A DNA stretch of 64,000 nt from an uncultured Draconibacterium sp. GTDB taxonomy: Bacteria > Bacteroidota > Bacteroidia > Bacteroidales > Prolixibacteraceae. The DNA is taken from contig NZ_OY781884.1 in assembly GCF_963677155.1 (NCBI RefSeq), forward strand, positions 3,034,501-3,098,500, given 5' to 3'. Position numbers and translations under genes: made by a program. Within the stretch, counting starts at the first letter, position 1; each line of letters opens with the position of its first letter. The notes beneath the pieces were generated by a model. The model searched no databases and was not told where the DNA came from. It was given only the letters and a program-made list of their open reading frames with translations. Positions 1 through 9,842 of this stretch are shown piece after piece.

Positions 1-24
1 AACATTAAAACATTTAATAAAACA

Positions 25-84
25 CTTAGCGGTATGATAGTGAAGTGCCTTGAAATCCCGCACTACGCATATTCGAGCCGTTAG
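25..84. repeat. attC-like imperfect inverted repeat upstream of lgt
   Basis: A roughly 60-base imperfect palindrome. The inner arms AGTGC (44-48) and GCACT (60-64) pair perfectly. The outer ends read CTTAGCGG (25-32) and GCCGTTAG (77-84), which are only partly complementary. Its shape and its GCCGTTAG end resemble integron-type recombination sites carried by some Bacteroidota, but the canonical GTTRRRY core is not met exactly. No integrase is in the window. A related but weaker element follows lgt. Confidence 0.35.
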
Positions 85-131
85 TTGGAAAGCTGAAAAA
101 ACCAAAAATGAGACAAGATTGAGATAAAATT

Positions 132-977
132 ATGGTATTAAATTATATTCACTGGAATCCCGACCCTGAGATTATAAATGTTTTTGGAATCTCAATCCGT
201 TACTACGGACTATTGTTTGTAACAGGACTGATTATTTGTCTTTATATTCTTGGCTGGATTTTTAAAAATGAGAATATTCCTCCCGCGAATCTGGAAAAAC
301 TTTCAATTTATGGAATGATTGGAATCCTTGCAGGAGCGAGATTAGGACATTGCCTTTTCTACGAACCAGGCTATTACTTTGCACATCCTCTAGAAATGAT
401 TTTACCTGTTAAATTCATAAATGGAGGAGTTAAATTTACAGGCTATCAGGGATTGGCTAGTCATGGAGGAGCATTAGGACTGATAATTGCACTTATTTTT
501 TACTCCAAAAAAACAAAACATGCAATAATTGACACTCTTGATTTGATTGCAGTAGTTGCGGGAATTGGAGGCGGATTTATTCGACTTGCAAACTTAATGA
601 ATTCGGAAATTATTGGAATGCAAACATCAAAACCGTGGGGGTTTATATTTGAGAGAGTCGATAATATTCCAAGACATCCTGCCCAACTATATGAAGCGCT
701 CACCTACTTCTTGATTGCGGGAATAACAATAACGCTTTACAGGACAAAAAGAGAATACTTAAAAAATGGTTTCTTTTTTGGATTAACATTAGCCTTGATA
801 TTTACAGCTAGATTTTTCATCGAGTTTATTAAAGAAAGACAAGTAGATCTTGAAGAAAGCATGAAACTCGACATGGGACAATTATTGAGTATTCCCTATA
901 TAATCATTGGGGTTGGATTTATAATATATGGAATACGAAAAACGAAAAGAAATAAAAGTTCAGTGCATATTGCATAG
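132..977 (+). CDS. lgt: Prolipoprotein diacylglyceryl transferase
   Basis: Inner-membrane enzyme that moves diacylglycerol from phosphatidylglycerol to the lipobox Cys of prolipoproteins, the first step of lipoprotein maturation. The 281-residue product has the usual length and about seven hydrophobic segments. Family signatures are visible: GARLGH near residue 68, SHGG at 110-113, the Lgt signature RLANLMNSEIIG from R151 and HPAQLYE at 182-188, followed by the C-terminal RFFIEFIKE segment. The start at 132 gives the expected N-terminus. It would serve the many lipoproteins encoded here. It stands alone, with attC-like sequence on both sides, so it may be a cassette-borne or second copy; that is inference. 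The family call is firm. Confidence 0.93.
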   Translation: MVLNYIHWNPDPEIINVFGISIRYYGLLFVTGLIICLYILGWIFKNENIPPANLEKLSIYGMIGILAGARLGHCLFYEPGYYFAHPLEMILPVKFINGGVKFTGYQGLASHGGALGLIIALIFYSKKTKHAIIDTLDLIAVVAGIGGGFIRLANLMNSEIIGMQTSKPWGFIFERVDNIPRHPAQLYEALTYFLIAGITITLYRTKREYLKNGFFFGLTLALIFTARFFIEFIKERQVDLEESMKLDMGQLLSIPYIIIGVGFIIYGIRKTKRNKSSVHIA

Positions 978-1023
978 CGGGGTCTGGTGGTGTGCCATTC
1001 GCGGATTCTCGCATCGCCGTTCA
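975..1023. repeat. Possible second attC-like element after lgt
   Basis: Begins in the lgt stop codon with TAGCGG, passes GTGCCAT and TCTCGCA, and ends GCCGTTCAG. The order of these blocks (TAGCGG, GTGCC, CGCA, GCCGTTAG-like) echoes the element at 25-84. Overall identity is low, so a relation to the first element is only suggested. Confidence 0.2.
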
Positions 1024-1414
1024 GTTCTCTCGGACAGGAACGCTCTCCAATTTAAACGATGAACCTATAGCATAGAAGATTTTTCAGAAGATAACTTCCT
1101 CTGCTGACGCGGATTTTCAACCGTGCCCTGGTTGTGACCCAGATCGATAATGACATCAATCTTTTAAACGACTATTAATCGAACCAGTTTTCTGTCCCTT
1201 TTCTAAATCTATTCACATTCTCGGTATCCGGTACATGGGAGTGCTTCCTTTTATCAGATTTAAAAGAACTACTACATAACAGTGGGTTCTAATGTGAATT
1301 AATTATTTTTACAATATGATTTAGCATATATAACTTAAGTATTTGTAGGATATGAAAGACAGCGAAACTTCTTAGCCTCATTATTCATTATCAAATATTT
1401 GTGGAGTTTGTATT
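978..1414. other. Intergenic region, no gene seen
   Basis: 437 bases between lgt and the HTCS gene. The first half (about 978-1230) is visibly richer in G+C than the second and has no ORF with coding character. The second half is AT-rich and probably holds the regulator's promoter, but no clear TTG-N19-TAnnTTTG pair was found. Confidence 0.5.
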
Positions 1415-4400
1415 ATGAGAATATTGTTGAGATATATCATTACTATTTTATTGTCGATAGTAGTCATTGCTGCAAAGGCTGAATTGACCAATAACATATT
1501 CGACATCAGGCATATCGGCTATTCGGAAGGTCTCAGCAGTCAACGTGTATTTTCGATTGTTGAAGATCAGAACAGCGCAATGTGGATTGCCACAAAAGCA
1601 GGAATAGATCGCTATAACGGCAATACCATAAAAAGCTATACATTATCAGGTAACTTTTACTACGGAGACATGGGCGGGCGTACACTTCGCTTGCTGTACG
1701 ACAAGCAGTACGGACTATGGGCGTACGACAATACCGGGAGAATCTATCGTTATTCAATACAGGATGACCGTTTCGAACAATATATGTACTTGGCCCAATT
1801 CATCAACAAAGAAATTATTTTAAACAAGTTGTCGCTGGATCAAAACGGAACATTATGGTTGGGACTTAGCATAGGGCTATATAAGAAAGAAGCTGAAAAA
1901 ACGATCACTCCGGTCATTAGCGGACAATATGTAAATGACATTATATCTACAGGCGAATCGCTTTTTATTGGTACATCCACAGGGGTGCTACAGCTTTCGT
2001 ACGCGCAATTAGACAAAGCGGATTGGCTGCTAAAAGGAAAAGATGTACAGACGCTCTTTCACGACGTAACGAGTAATGAACTTTGGGTAGGTACTTTTAA
2101 TAATGGCTTGTGGGTGAAGAATCTAAACACTTCTGATCTGCTCCGCCTGGAAGAACAAAGCTCAGGATTTCTGAACCCGATAAGAGCGATTACAAGCTAT
2201 AACACGGAAACATTGCTGGTAGGAATAGATGGAGGAGGAGTTTACGCAGTTAATCGGGATTCGAAAAAGTGTCATCTGCTTATGAGTACGGAGGATAGCA
2301 CCGATATTTTCTTACCAAGCAACGGAATCTATGCCGTCACCAAAGATAACCAGGGAAACATTTGGATAGGAAGTTACACCGGGGGAGTATCTGTTGCTAT
2401 TTTATTGAAATACCCGATTACGATATTAACCCATCAAAGGGGAAATCCGCAATCATTAGCGAATAACAATGTCAATGATGTTGAAGAAGATGCCAATGGA
2501 AACCTATGGTTTGGCACTGACATTGGAATCAGTGTTCGAGATAAATCCTCGCATTTGTGGAGTCACTGGTTAAAGGGTGCTGTTGTTGTCGCCTTGAGCA
2601 AAGGGGAGAATGGATCGGTATGGGCAGGAACTTACGGAGACGGCATATACCTTCTGAACAGCGGGAAACAGGTTGTTCGTCATCTTACCAAACAACAGGG
2701 AGGGCTAACAACAAACTATGTTTTTTCGCTCAAACAAGATACAGACGGGAACTTATGGGTGGGAGGCCTGGATGGACAACTGTTGATGATGGATAAACAG
2801 GGACGCCCGGAGCGAACATTCGATATTAAGTGGATACATTCCATAGAGGAGGTGAATGATGATCAAATAGCTGCAGCCACAGTGAATGGGTTCTGCCTGG
2901 TAAATAAGCGTACCGGAGATATACAACGCTACGCCACTTCACAAGAACATCACGAACAAAATGTCAGCGCCTATATTATATCAATGCTTTTTAATGCCGA
3001 CAGCACTGTATGGCTGGGAACCGAGGGAGGAGGGCTAAATCTTTATGATATGCGAACCCGGGAGTCAAGAATATTCACCATGCAGGACGGGCTTCCGTCT
3101 AACGACGTATACAGTCTGCAACGAGATGCCAGAGGACGTCTGTGGGTAAGTACGGGAAAAGGACTTGCGCTCATCGAGAATTTCCAGGTGTCGAACCTTA
3201 ATTATTTGGGTGACATCGACAAAGAATATAACAAATCTTCTTTTGTACGGCTTACGGACGGGAAATTTGCCTATGGCAGTACGAATGGCGCTGTCTTAGT
3301 TACGCCCGACTCGATAACTATGACAAACTATCAGGCCCAATTAAAATTTACCGGCTTGACAATAGATTATTTGACCGCCGATGAAGAAAAGCGTTTGCGG
3401 CCTGCAATCTACGACATGCTGAAGAAAGGCATGGTTGAACTTGACTACAAACACAACTCATTCTCAGTATCCTTTGAGTCGATCAATTACCGCTTTCAGC
3501 GTGACATTGCATACCAGTATATTCTGGAAGGATACGAGAAATCATGGAGTAGCCTGTCGTCCAATGGTATGGTGAGGTACACGAATGTGTCTCCGGGCTC
3601 TTATCTCCTTAAAGTACGCAGCTTGCGCCGAAATAATGGGAAAACAATATCTGAACAAACACTTGTTGTAAAAGTCGCTCAACCCTGGTGGAATTCGTGG
3701 TGGGCATGGATGCTTTACATTTGCGTGGTGGGTATTGTCTTGTCTTTTATTTGGCGTTACAAGAGCAATCAACTTCAGAAACGGTACGATGAAGACAAAA
3801 TAAGGTTCTTCATTGATACTGCACACGACATCAGGACACCTGTAACACTAGTTATGGCTCCTTTGGACGACCTGCGTAAGGAAAAGGGGCTCTCGGACAA
3901 AGCCCTTTACCTCCTGGAACTGGCCCACAACAATACGAATAAGCTTTATAAACTGATCACTCAGCTGCTCGAATTTGAAAAAGCAGACACCCACAAGCAG
4001 CACACTGTATTAACCCCTTTAAATTTCAATGATATCCTTGCCGAAGAGATTGCCGGTTTCCAGCCATTGTGCGACAAGAAACAATTGCATTTAAGTCTCT
4101 CGTTGCCCGATGAAGACGTTTACGTTATGGCAGATTTGCATATTGTTGAGATACTGCTGGACAATCTCGTTTCCAATGCCATTAAGTATACGATGCCGCA
4201 AGGTGATGTTCGCATAAGTTTAAATTACACAAAACGAAAAGCCATTATAGAGATCAAAGATAGTGGCATAGGCATTCCGAAAAAGGCAAAGAAACACTTG
4301 TTTGCTGATGTTTACAGAGCCGAAAATACACAGAAATTGAACGAAGGTGGAACAGGCTTTGGGCTCTTACAGGCACGCCGGATAATAAAAATACTACGCG

Positions 4401-5428
4401 GAAAGATTACTTTTCAATCCGAAGAGAACAAAGGCAGTACCTTTACAGTAACGCTGCCGAGAACGTATGCTGTTCCTAACTTCGACTCTAAGCAAGCTGT
4501 TACCCCAAAAGAACTCATGTTCCCGAAAACGACAGATGCTGCCGGTCAAAAAGTAAGTAAGACAGGCCGCATAAGCCGGCAAAGAGGAAAAGATACGCTG
4601 CTTATCGTAGAAGATCACGAAGCCCTTCGTTATTATCTGCGGAAAACTTTCGAGAACGACTACCGGGTGGTTGACGTTGCTGACGGGCAGGAAGCGCTCA
4701 CATACCTCTCAGACGAATACCCTGACCTGATCCTGTCCGACGTAATGATGCCGGGCATACAAGGAGATGAGCTTTGCAGGCTGGTCAAAGAAAATCCGGA
4801 CACTTCGGGCATACCCTTTATCCTGCTTACTGCAAAAGTCAATCATGATGCCACTGTTGAAGGATTAAAGAAAGGTGCGGACGATTATATTCCCAAACCA
4901 TTCAGTACTGAGATTCTGAAGCTGAAAGTACAGAGCCTGATTACTAACAGAAACAGACAGCGGGATTTTTTCATGCGGCAAGCTCTTTTACAAGTTGAAG
5001 CAGAAAAAGGACACCTGAATAATGATGAGAATCAGGGAATAACCGCAAAAGCTCACAACAATAAAACGGATGAACCGGATTTGGACATGCTATCAGAAAG
5101 TGATCGTCAGTTTATCATACGGGCGACTCAACTTGTCATCGCAAACATGAGTAATGCTGATTTTAACATCAATACCCTTTGTCAGGAAATGGCCATGAGC
5201 CGGACTCTTTTTTACAGCCGTCTAAAATCACTGACAGGAAAAGGGCCCCAAGAGTTTATGCGTATCATCCGACTTCAGAAAGCAGCGGAACTATTGAAAG
5301 ACGGTAGAAGCGTGACCGAAGTTGCCGCAGACACCGGATTTGTAAATCCAAAATACTTTAGTTCGTTGTTTAAAAAACAATTTGGCATACAACCTAGCAA
5401 ATACAATCAAGCCGATTCAGCGCCATAA
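1415..5428 (+). CDS. Hybrid two-component system sensor/regulator (HTCS)
   Basis: One-protein two-component system that senses an oligosaccharide in the periplasm and switches on the adjacent polysaccharide locus. Domain order in 1337 residues: signal or N-terminal anchor (1-22); about fourteen Reg_prop beta-propeller blades (about 30-670) with repeated 'GNLWFG/GTVWLG'-type motifs; Y_Y_Y domain (about 680-760); one membrane span (about 763-782); HisKA with phospho-acceptor H804 in AHDIRTP; HATPase_c with N-box DNLVSNAIKYT (N921) and G boxes; receiver with acidic pair E1066/D1067, phospho-acceptor D1109 and K1161; AraC-type HTH (about 1230-1337). All key residues are present, so it should be functional. 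It lies directly upstream of GH16-SusC-SusD and is presumably their activator. Confidence 0.95.
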   Translation: MRILLRYIITILLSIVVIAAKAELTNNIFDIRHIGYSEGLSSQRVFSIVEDQNSAMWIATKAGIDRYNGNTIKSYTLSGNFYYGDMGGRTLRLLYDKQYGLWAYDNTGRIYRYSIQDDRFEQYMYLAQFINKEIILNKLSLDQNGTLWLGLSIGLYKKEAEKTITPVISGQYVNDIISTGESLFIGTSTGVLQLSYAQLDKADWLLKGKDVQTLFHDVTSNELWVGTFNNGLWVKNLNTSDLLRLEEQSSGFLNPIRAITSYNTETLLVGIDGGGVYAVNRDSKKCHLLMSTEDSTDIFLPSNGIYAVTKDNQGNIWIGSYTGGVSVAILLKYPITILTHQRGNPQSLANNNVNDVEEDANGNLWFGTDIGISVRDKSSHLWSHWLKGAVVVALSKGENGSVWAGTYGDGIYLLNSGKQVVRHLTKQQGGLTTNYVFSLKQDTDGNLWVGGLDGQLLMMDKQGRPERTFDIKWIHSIEEVNDDQIAAATVNGFCLVNKRTGDIQRYATSQEHHEQNVSAYIISMLFNADSTVWLGTEGGGLNLYDMRTRESRIFTMQDGLPSNDVYSLQRDARGRLWVSTGKGLALIENFQVSNLNYLGDIDKEYNKSSFVRLTDGKFAYGSTNGAVLVTPDSITMTNYQAQLKFTGLTIDYLTADEEKRLRPAIYDMLKKGMVELDYKHNSFSVSFESINYRFQRDIAYQYILEGYEKSWSSLSSNGMVRYTNVSPGSYLLKVRSLRRNNGKTISEQTLVVKVAQPWWNSWWAWMLYICVVGIVLSFIWRYKSNQLQKRYDEDKIRFFIDTAHDIRTPVTLVMAPLDDLRKEKGLSDKALYLLELAHNNTNKLYKLITQLLEFEKADTHKQHTVLTPLNFNDILAEEIAGFQPLCDKKQLHLSLSLPDEDVYVMADLHIVEILLDNLVSNAIKYTMPQGDVRISLNYTKRKAIIEIKDSGIGIPKKAKKHLFADVYRAENTQKLNEGGTGFGLLQARRIIKILRGKITFQSEENKGSTFTVTLPRTYAVPNFDSKQAVTPKELMFPKTTDAAGQKVSKTGRISRQRGKDTLLIVEDHEALRYYLRKTFENDYRVVDVADGQEALTYLSDEYPDLILSDVMMPGIQGDELCRLVKENPDTSGIPFILLTAKVNHDATVEGLKKGADDYIPKPFSTEILKLKVQSLITNRNRQRDFFMRQALLQVEAEKGHLNNDENQGITAKAHNNKTDEPDLDMLSESDRQFIIRATQLVIANMSNADFNINTLCQEMAMSRTLFYSRLKSLTGKGPQEFMRIIRLQKAAELLKDGRSVTEVAADTGFVNPKYFSSLFKKQFGIQPSKYNQADSAP

Positions 5429-5768
5429 CGAATTTAGGATCGGGTTCTTTTCTGTTAGATTGATGACAATTTAATGTTATTGGCGCTTCTTAATTCACAA
5501 ATAGTCCGATTCTACAGCTTCACCTATAGGCAATGAAAAGACGACTGGAAGCCCCTTGAACAGGGCGTGATCGAAAAATTGTCAGGAATCGAACCTTATT
5601 TGTCAGCTATCAACCCATTGTTTTTGTCTCCTATTCGCATTTTTGCGTTGCTATTTTGAATAAAAGGCAAGCCAAAAGGAAAATATTCCGGATGTGCGTA
5701 CGGGAGATTTTAATCGCGGCCTTACTCAAAAAAGCCAAGGAAACAAGTTTTGCCTAAATAATTGTAAT
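5429..5768. other. Intergenic region before GH16, no gene seen
   Basis: 340 bases between the HTCS stop and the chosen GH16 start. An upstream in-frame ATG at 5694 would add 25 residues that do not look like a signal peptide, so this stretch is treated as leader and promoter DNA. No hairpin terminator or clear -33/-7 pair was found. HTCS-activated promoters often lack a recognisable consensus. Confidence 0.5.
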
Positions 5769-6596
5769 ATGAATAAAACAGCAGTAGCAGTGTTACTACT
5801 CTTAGTGTGTTTGATGCAGCAATCTTGTTCATCAAACAGTGATGGAGATACAGAAGAACACGGGGATTTCTTTTTCAAAGACGACTTTGAATCTTTTAAT
5901 GACGATATCTGGACCAAAGAAGTGCATGAGGCCGGATGGGTAAACCAGGAATTGCAGGCTTACGATGCAGCCCATGTTTCGGTGGGTACTGACGAAGGGA
6001 AATCGGTGTTGATTTTAACTGCCGAACGCAAAGGCAATAAAATCTACTCCGGACGTGTAAATACCGAGGGGAAAAAGAACTTCAAATTCAGAAAGATAGA
6101 GGCAAGCATTAAGCTTCCTAAAACCGCTAACGGACTTTGGCCGGCTTTCTGGATGATGGGAGACAACGGAAAGTCCTGGCCGCAATGCGGAGAAATAGAC
6201 ATTTTGGAGATGGGCGAACGTAATGGAATTACTGAAGCTACAACCGAAACATTTCTGAACACAGCGATTCACTACGGGACTGATGCCGGTTCCGGACATG
6301 AGCAGGAATTTCATGCGGCAAACTTCTCTCATAGCCTACAGGATGGCAAATATCATACTTATAGTCTGGACTGGAACGAAGATCGGCTGACAGTATCGGT
6401 TGATAATATCGAATTTTATTCATTCGATATTAGTAAAACCAGCGGTCGCTCTGTGTATTTCCACGATAACTTCTTCATTCTGTTTAATCTTGCTGTAGGT
6501 GGTTCTTTTACCGGGATCTCCGACATAAACGAAATTACGGCTTTAAAAGAAGGCGAAAAGGCGAACATGTATATTGATTGGGTAAAAATCTATTAA
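5769..6596 (+). CDS. GH16 family endo-beta-glucanase (laminarinase-like) lipoprotein
   Basis: Predicted surface or periplasmic endo-glycanase of 275 residues. The start at 5769 is preferred because it begins a classical lipoprotein signal (MNKTAV..., lipid-attachment C20), followed by an acidic linker typical of surface-exposed Bacteroidota lipoproteins. The GH16 catalytic signature ExDxxE is intact: nucleophile E142, D144 and acid/base E147 in GEIDILEMG. It is preceded by GLWPAFWMMG and followed by the beta-jelly-roll strands, ending ADMYIDWVKIY-like as the family does. These features are closest to beta-1,3- or mixed-linkage glucanases of subfamily 3; the substrate is inferred. It is the only glycoside hydrolase in this locus and lies 16 bp ahead of susC. 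Confidence 0.88.
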   Translation: MNKTAVAVLLLLVCLMQQSCSSNSDGDTEEHGDFFFKDDFESFNDDIWTKEVHEAGWVNQELQAYDAAHVSVGTDEGKSVLILTAERKGNKIYSGRVNTEGKKNFKFRKIEASIKLPKTANGLWPAFWMMGDNGKSWPQCGEIDILEMGERNGITEATTETFLNTAIHYGTDAGSGHEQEFHAANFSHSLQDGKYHTYSLDWNEDRLTVSVDNIEFYSFDISKTSGRSVYFHDNFFILFNLAVGGSFTGISDINEITALKEGEKANMYIDWVKIY

Positions 6597-6612
6597 TCTT
6601 AACATAAATTCT

Positions 6613-9600
6613 ATGAACGTAAAAGCTTACAAATACATTTTGTATTGCGGACTACTATCGGCCTGTCTGTTTGGAAGTGTATTCCAAGTGAAAGCGGTAG
6701 GGGTAAATGATTCCGCTGTAGAACAACAAGAACTCAAAGTTACAGGAGTGGTAAGGGATGCTCTTGGTACCATCATTGGAGCAACTGTTGTTGAGAAAGG
6801 AAATCTCAGCAATGGAACCATAACCAATGAAGAAGGAAAGTTCAGTCTGGATGTGCATCCGGGAGCCATTATTATTATTAGCTATATTGGTTATAAAACC
6901 CAGGAGCTCGTAGCTAGTGAGGCTCCGCTGGACATTGTTTTAGAAGAAGACAGCAAAATGGTTGACGATGTGGTGGTTACTGCCCTGGGGATTAAAAGGG
7001 AACGTAAGGCACTGGGTTATAATGTGGCCGAAGTAAAGGGCGATGCCTTTACAAAAGCCAAGGAAACCAATGTCATTAATTCAATGGCTGGCCGCGTACC
7101 TGGGCTGGTAGTTAGTCAAACCGCTGCCGGGCCATCCGGATCTACCCGTGTTCTCTTGCGTGGTAGCACCGAAATGACCGGGAATAACCAGCCACTGTAT
7201 GTAATCGATGGTATTCCACTCGACAATACCAATTATGGTAGTGCCGGTACATCTGGTGGTTTCGACCTTGGCGATGGTATTTCAGGCATCAACCCCGATG
7301 ATATCGAAAATATGTCGGTACTTAAAGGTCCTGCTGCTTCTGCTCTTTACGGTAGTCGTGCCAGCCATGGTGTTATCCTGATTACCACCAAAAAAGCAGA
7401 CGGAAAGAAAAGTTTCGATGTGGAATACAACGGAACCCTTACTTTCGACACACAGCTTGCCAAATGGAACGACATTCAACAGGTTTATGGCATGGGCAGC
7501 AACGGTACTTATAGCATTGATGCGGTATCTAATACCAATAAAAGTTGGGGTGCGAAAGCTGACGGAAGCAACTCGCTGAAATACTTTGACGGCGTAGAAC
7601 GACCATACTTCATCATGCCCGATAATACCTCTGGCTTTTTCCGCACAGGTCTTACTTCCAGCAATACTGCCATCATCAGTTCAAGCAGTGGTAATGGAGG
7701 GGTACGCTTCACTTATTCCGACATGCGTAACAAAGACATTGTGCCGGAAACCCATATGAGCCGTAACATCTTTAACCTGCGTGCCAATACTTCTATGGGG
7801 AAAGTGGATTTTGATTTCAGTGTTAACTATACGCGTGAAGATGTAAAAAATCGTCCTGCTTTAGGAGATAGCAAATCGAATATTGGTAAAAACCTGATGA
7901 CTTTGGCCACCACCTACGACCAACGCTGGCTAAAAACGTACCAGGATGCAAGTGGCGAATACGCCAACTGGAATGGTATGGATCCCTACAATGTGAATCC
8001 TTATTGGGATGTCTATAAAAACAACAACGACTCAAAGAAAGATCAATTCCGATTCAGCGGAAAAGCTATTTGGAATGTTAATAAACACCTGAAGTTCCAG
8101 GGAACAGCGGGTGCCGAACTCAACTGGTTTGTTTTCGAAGACTATAAAGCTCCCACTACTCCCGGGTTTGAAGCAGGACGCCTTCAAAACAGTTCATTTC
8201 AAAACCGGATGTATAATTTTGAGCTACTTGCTCTTTATAACAATAGCTGGGGAGACTTCGACTTTAATGGTACTCTCGGAGGTAATGTGTACAAGGTGGA
8301 TAACAAAACCACTGTAACCACTGCTCAGGATATGCAAATTCGCGATGTAGTGGCATTGATGAGTTTTAATGAAATAAGCGTAGAGCCAAGTAGTTACCGC
8401 AAGCAAATCAACTCGGTCTATGGTGCTGCTAATTTGGGGTGGAAACACATGCTTTATTTTGATGCCACGCTACGCGGAGACCAGTCGTCGACTCTGCCTA
8501 CCAGTAACAACATCTATGTCTATCCTTCTTTCTCTGGCAGTTTTGTGTTTTCCGAACTCGCTCAGTTAAAGGAAATCATACCTTACGGAAAGCTTCGTAT
8601 GTCGTGGGCCCAGGTAGGTAGCGATACTGACCCTTACCAGTTAGGGCTGGTATATACTAAGTCTAAATTTACTTATCCCGGCTACACCATCGGCTATATC
8701 GACAACAACACAATTCCAAACAAGGATTTAAAACCTACAAAGACAAACTCTTTCGAGATAGGTTTGGATACAAAGTTTCTAAATAATCGGGTTGGCGTAG
8801 ATTTTACCTACTATACGCAGACTAGTAAAAATCAGATTATGGGAATGGCCAACTCCTGGACATCTGGCTACAACTACCGACTGATCAATGCCGGCGAAAT
8901 TGAGAATAAAGGTATAGAAGTAGCTCTTAATACACGTCCCATTGAAACGAAAGACTTTTCCTGGGATTTAAATCTGAACTTCTCGAAGAATAGCAACAAG
9001 GTAAAAACACTTGTCGACGATATGGATATGTTTGAATTGGAAAAAGCTGCCTGGCTTGATGTTCAGGTAGCAGCCAAAGTGGGCGAGGATTTCGGTTCGA
9101 TTGTAGGACCAGACTTTAAATACAATGAAAATGGAGATGTCCTCATCGATCCACAGACTGGTTTGCCACAATATGACAAGAGTAATCATGTGCTGGGAAA
9201 TGCATCCTGGGATTGGACCGGAGGTGCAACCACTACTTTAACTTACAAAAGGCTGTCGCTTTCTGCCATCTTTGATATAAAAGTGGGAGCTGATCTTTAC
9301 TCCATGTCTGCCCGTGCTGCTTATGAATCGGGAAAGAGCAAAGAAACACTTGTCGGACGTGAAGGATGGTACCGATCAGAGGAGCAACGTCAAGCTGCCG
9401 GCATTGCCAAAGGATCTTCTTGGACTCCAACTGGAGGGTATATCGCTCCCGGCGTAATCGATAATGGCGACGGCACTTATCGTCCCAATGACATTTACAT
9501 CAATCCTGAGGATTACTGGATGAGTGTAAGCCGTAATGCGCCGTCGATGTTTGTATTTGATAACTCGTATGTGAAATTACGCGAACTAACGCTGAGTTAC

Positions 9601-9801
9601 AATGTTCCAAAATCTCTGTTAGGAAACGTTGTAAAAGGTCTCAATCTCTCATTTGTTGCTCGTAACCCATTTATTATATGGAAAAACATTCCGAACATCG
9701 ATCCGGATTCCAATTATAACAACACTACTGGTATGGGCATGGAGTATGGCTCATTACCATCGCGCCGAAATTATGGGTTCAACGTAAATGTTAAATTCTA
9801 A
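6613..9801 (+). CDS. susC-like: SusC/RagA-family TonB-linked outer-membrane transporter
   Basis: TonB-dependent channel that imports oligosaccharides through the outer membrane together with its SusD lid. The 1062-residue protein has a signal peptide (about 1-29), a carboxypeptidase-regulatory-like Ig domain (about 42-112, VTGVVRDA...ISYIGYKTQE), a TonB-box/SusC signature region (VDDVVVTALGIKRERKALGY), a plug with LRGSTEMTGNNQPLYVIDGIPL and an acid-rich turn, and a beta-barrel ending in a terminal Phe (NVNVKF), as needed for BAM insertion. It follows the GH16 gene by 16 bp and precedes susD by about 40 bp, so one transcript is likely. The exact glycan cannot be read from the barrel. Confidence 0.96.
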   Translation: MNVKAYKYILYCGLLSACLFGSVFQVKAVGVNDSAVEQQELKVTGVVRDALGTIIGATVVEKGNLSNGTITNEEGKFSLDVHPGAIIIISYIGYKTQELVASEAPLDIVLEEDSKMVDDVVVTALGIKRERKALGYNVAEVKGDAFTKAKETNVINSMAGRVPGLVVSQTAAGPSGSTRVLLRGSTEMTGNNQPLYVIDGIPLDNTNYGSAGTSGGFDLGDGISGINPDDIENMSVLKGPAASALYGSRASHGVILITTKKADGKKSFDVEYNGTLTFDTQLAKWNDIQQVYGMGSNGTYSIDAVSNTNKSWGAKADGSNSLKYFDGVERPYFIMPDNTSGFFRTGLTSSNTAIISSSSGNGGVRFTYSDMRNKDIVPETHMSRNIFNLRANTSMGKVDFDFSVNYTREDVKNRPALGDSKSNIGKNLMTLATTYDQRWLKTYQDASGEYANWNGMDPYNVNPYWDVYKNNNDSKKDQFRFSGKAIWNVNKHLKFQGTAGAELNWFVFEDYKAPTTPGFEAGRLQNSSFQNRMYNFELLALYNNSWGDFDFNGTLGGNVYKVDNKTTVTTAQDMQIRDVVALMSFNEISVEPSSYRKQINSVYGAANLGWKHMLYFDATLRGDQSSTLPTSNNIYVYPSFSGSFVFSELAQLKEIIPYGKLRMSWAQVGSDTDPYQLGLVYTKSKFTYPGYTIGYIDNNTIPNKDLKPTKTNSFEIGLDTKFLNNRVGVDFTYYTQTSKNQIMGMANSWTSGYNYRLINAGEIENKGIEVALNTRPIETKDFSWDLNLNFSKNSNKVKTLVDDMDMFELEKAAWLDVQVAAKVGEDFGSIVGPDFKYNENGDVLIDPQTGLPQYDKSNHVLGNASWDWTGGATTTLTYKRLSLSAIFDIKVGADLYSMSARAAYESGKSKETLVGREGWYRSEEQRQAAGIAKGSSWTPTGGYIAPGVIDNGDGTYRPNDIYINPEDYWMSVSRNAPSMFVFDNSYVKLRELTLSYNVPKSLLGNVVKGLNLSFVARNPFIIWKNIPNIDPDSNYNNTTGMGMEYGSLPSRRNYGFNVNVKF

Positions 9802-9842
9802 ACGAATTTCAAGTTTAATTCATTCACAAAGAATATAATACA

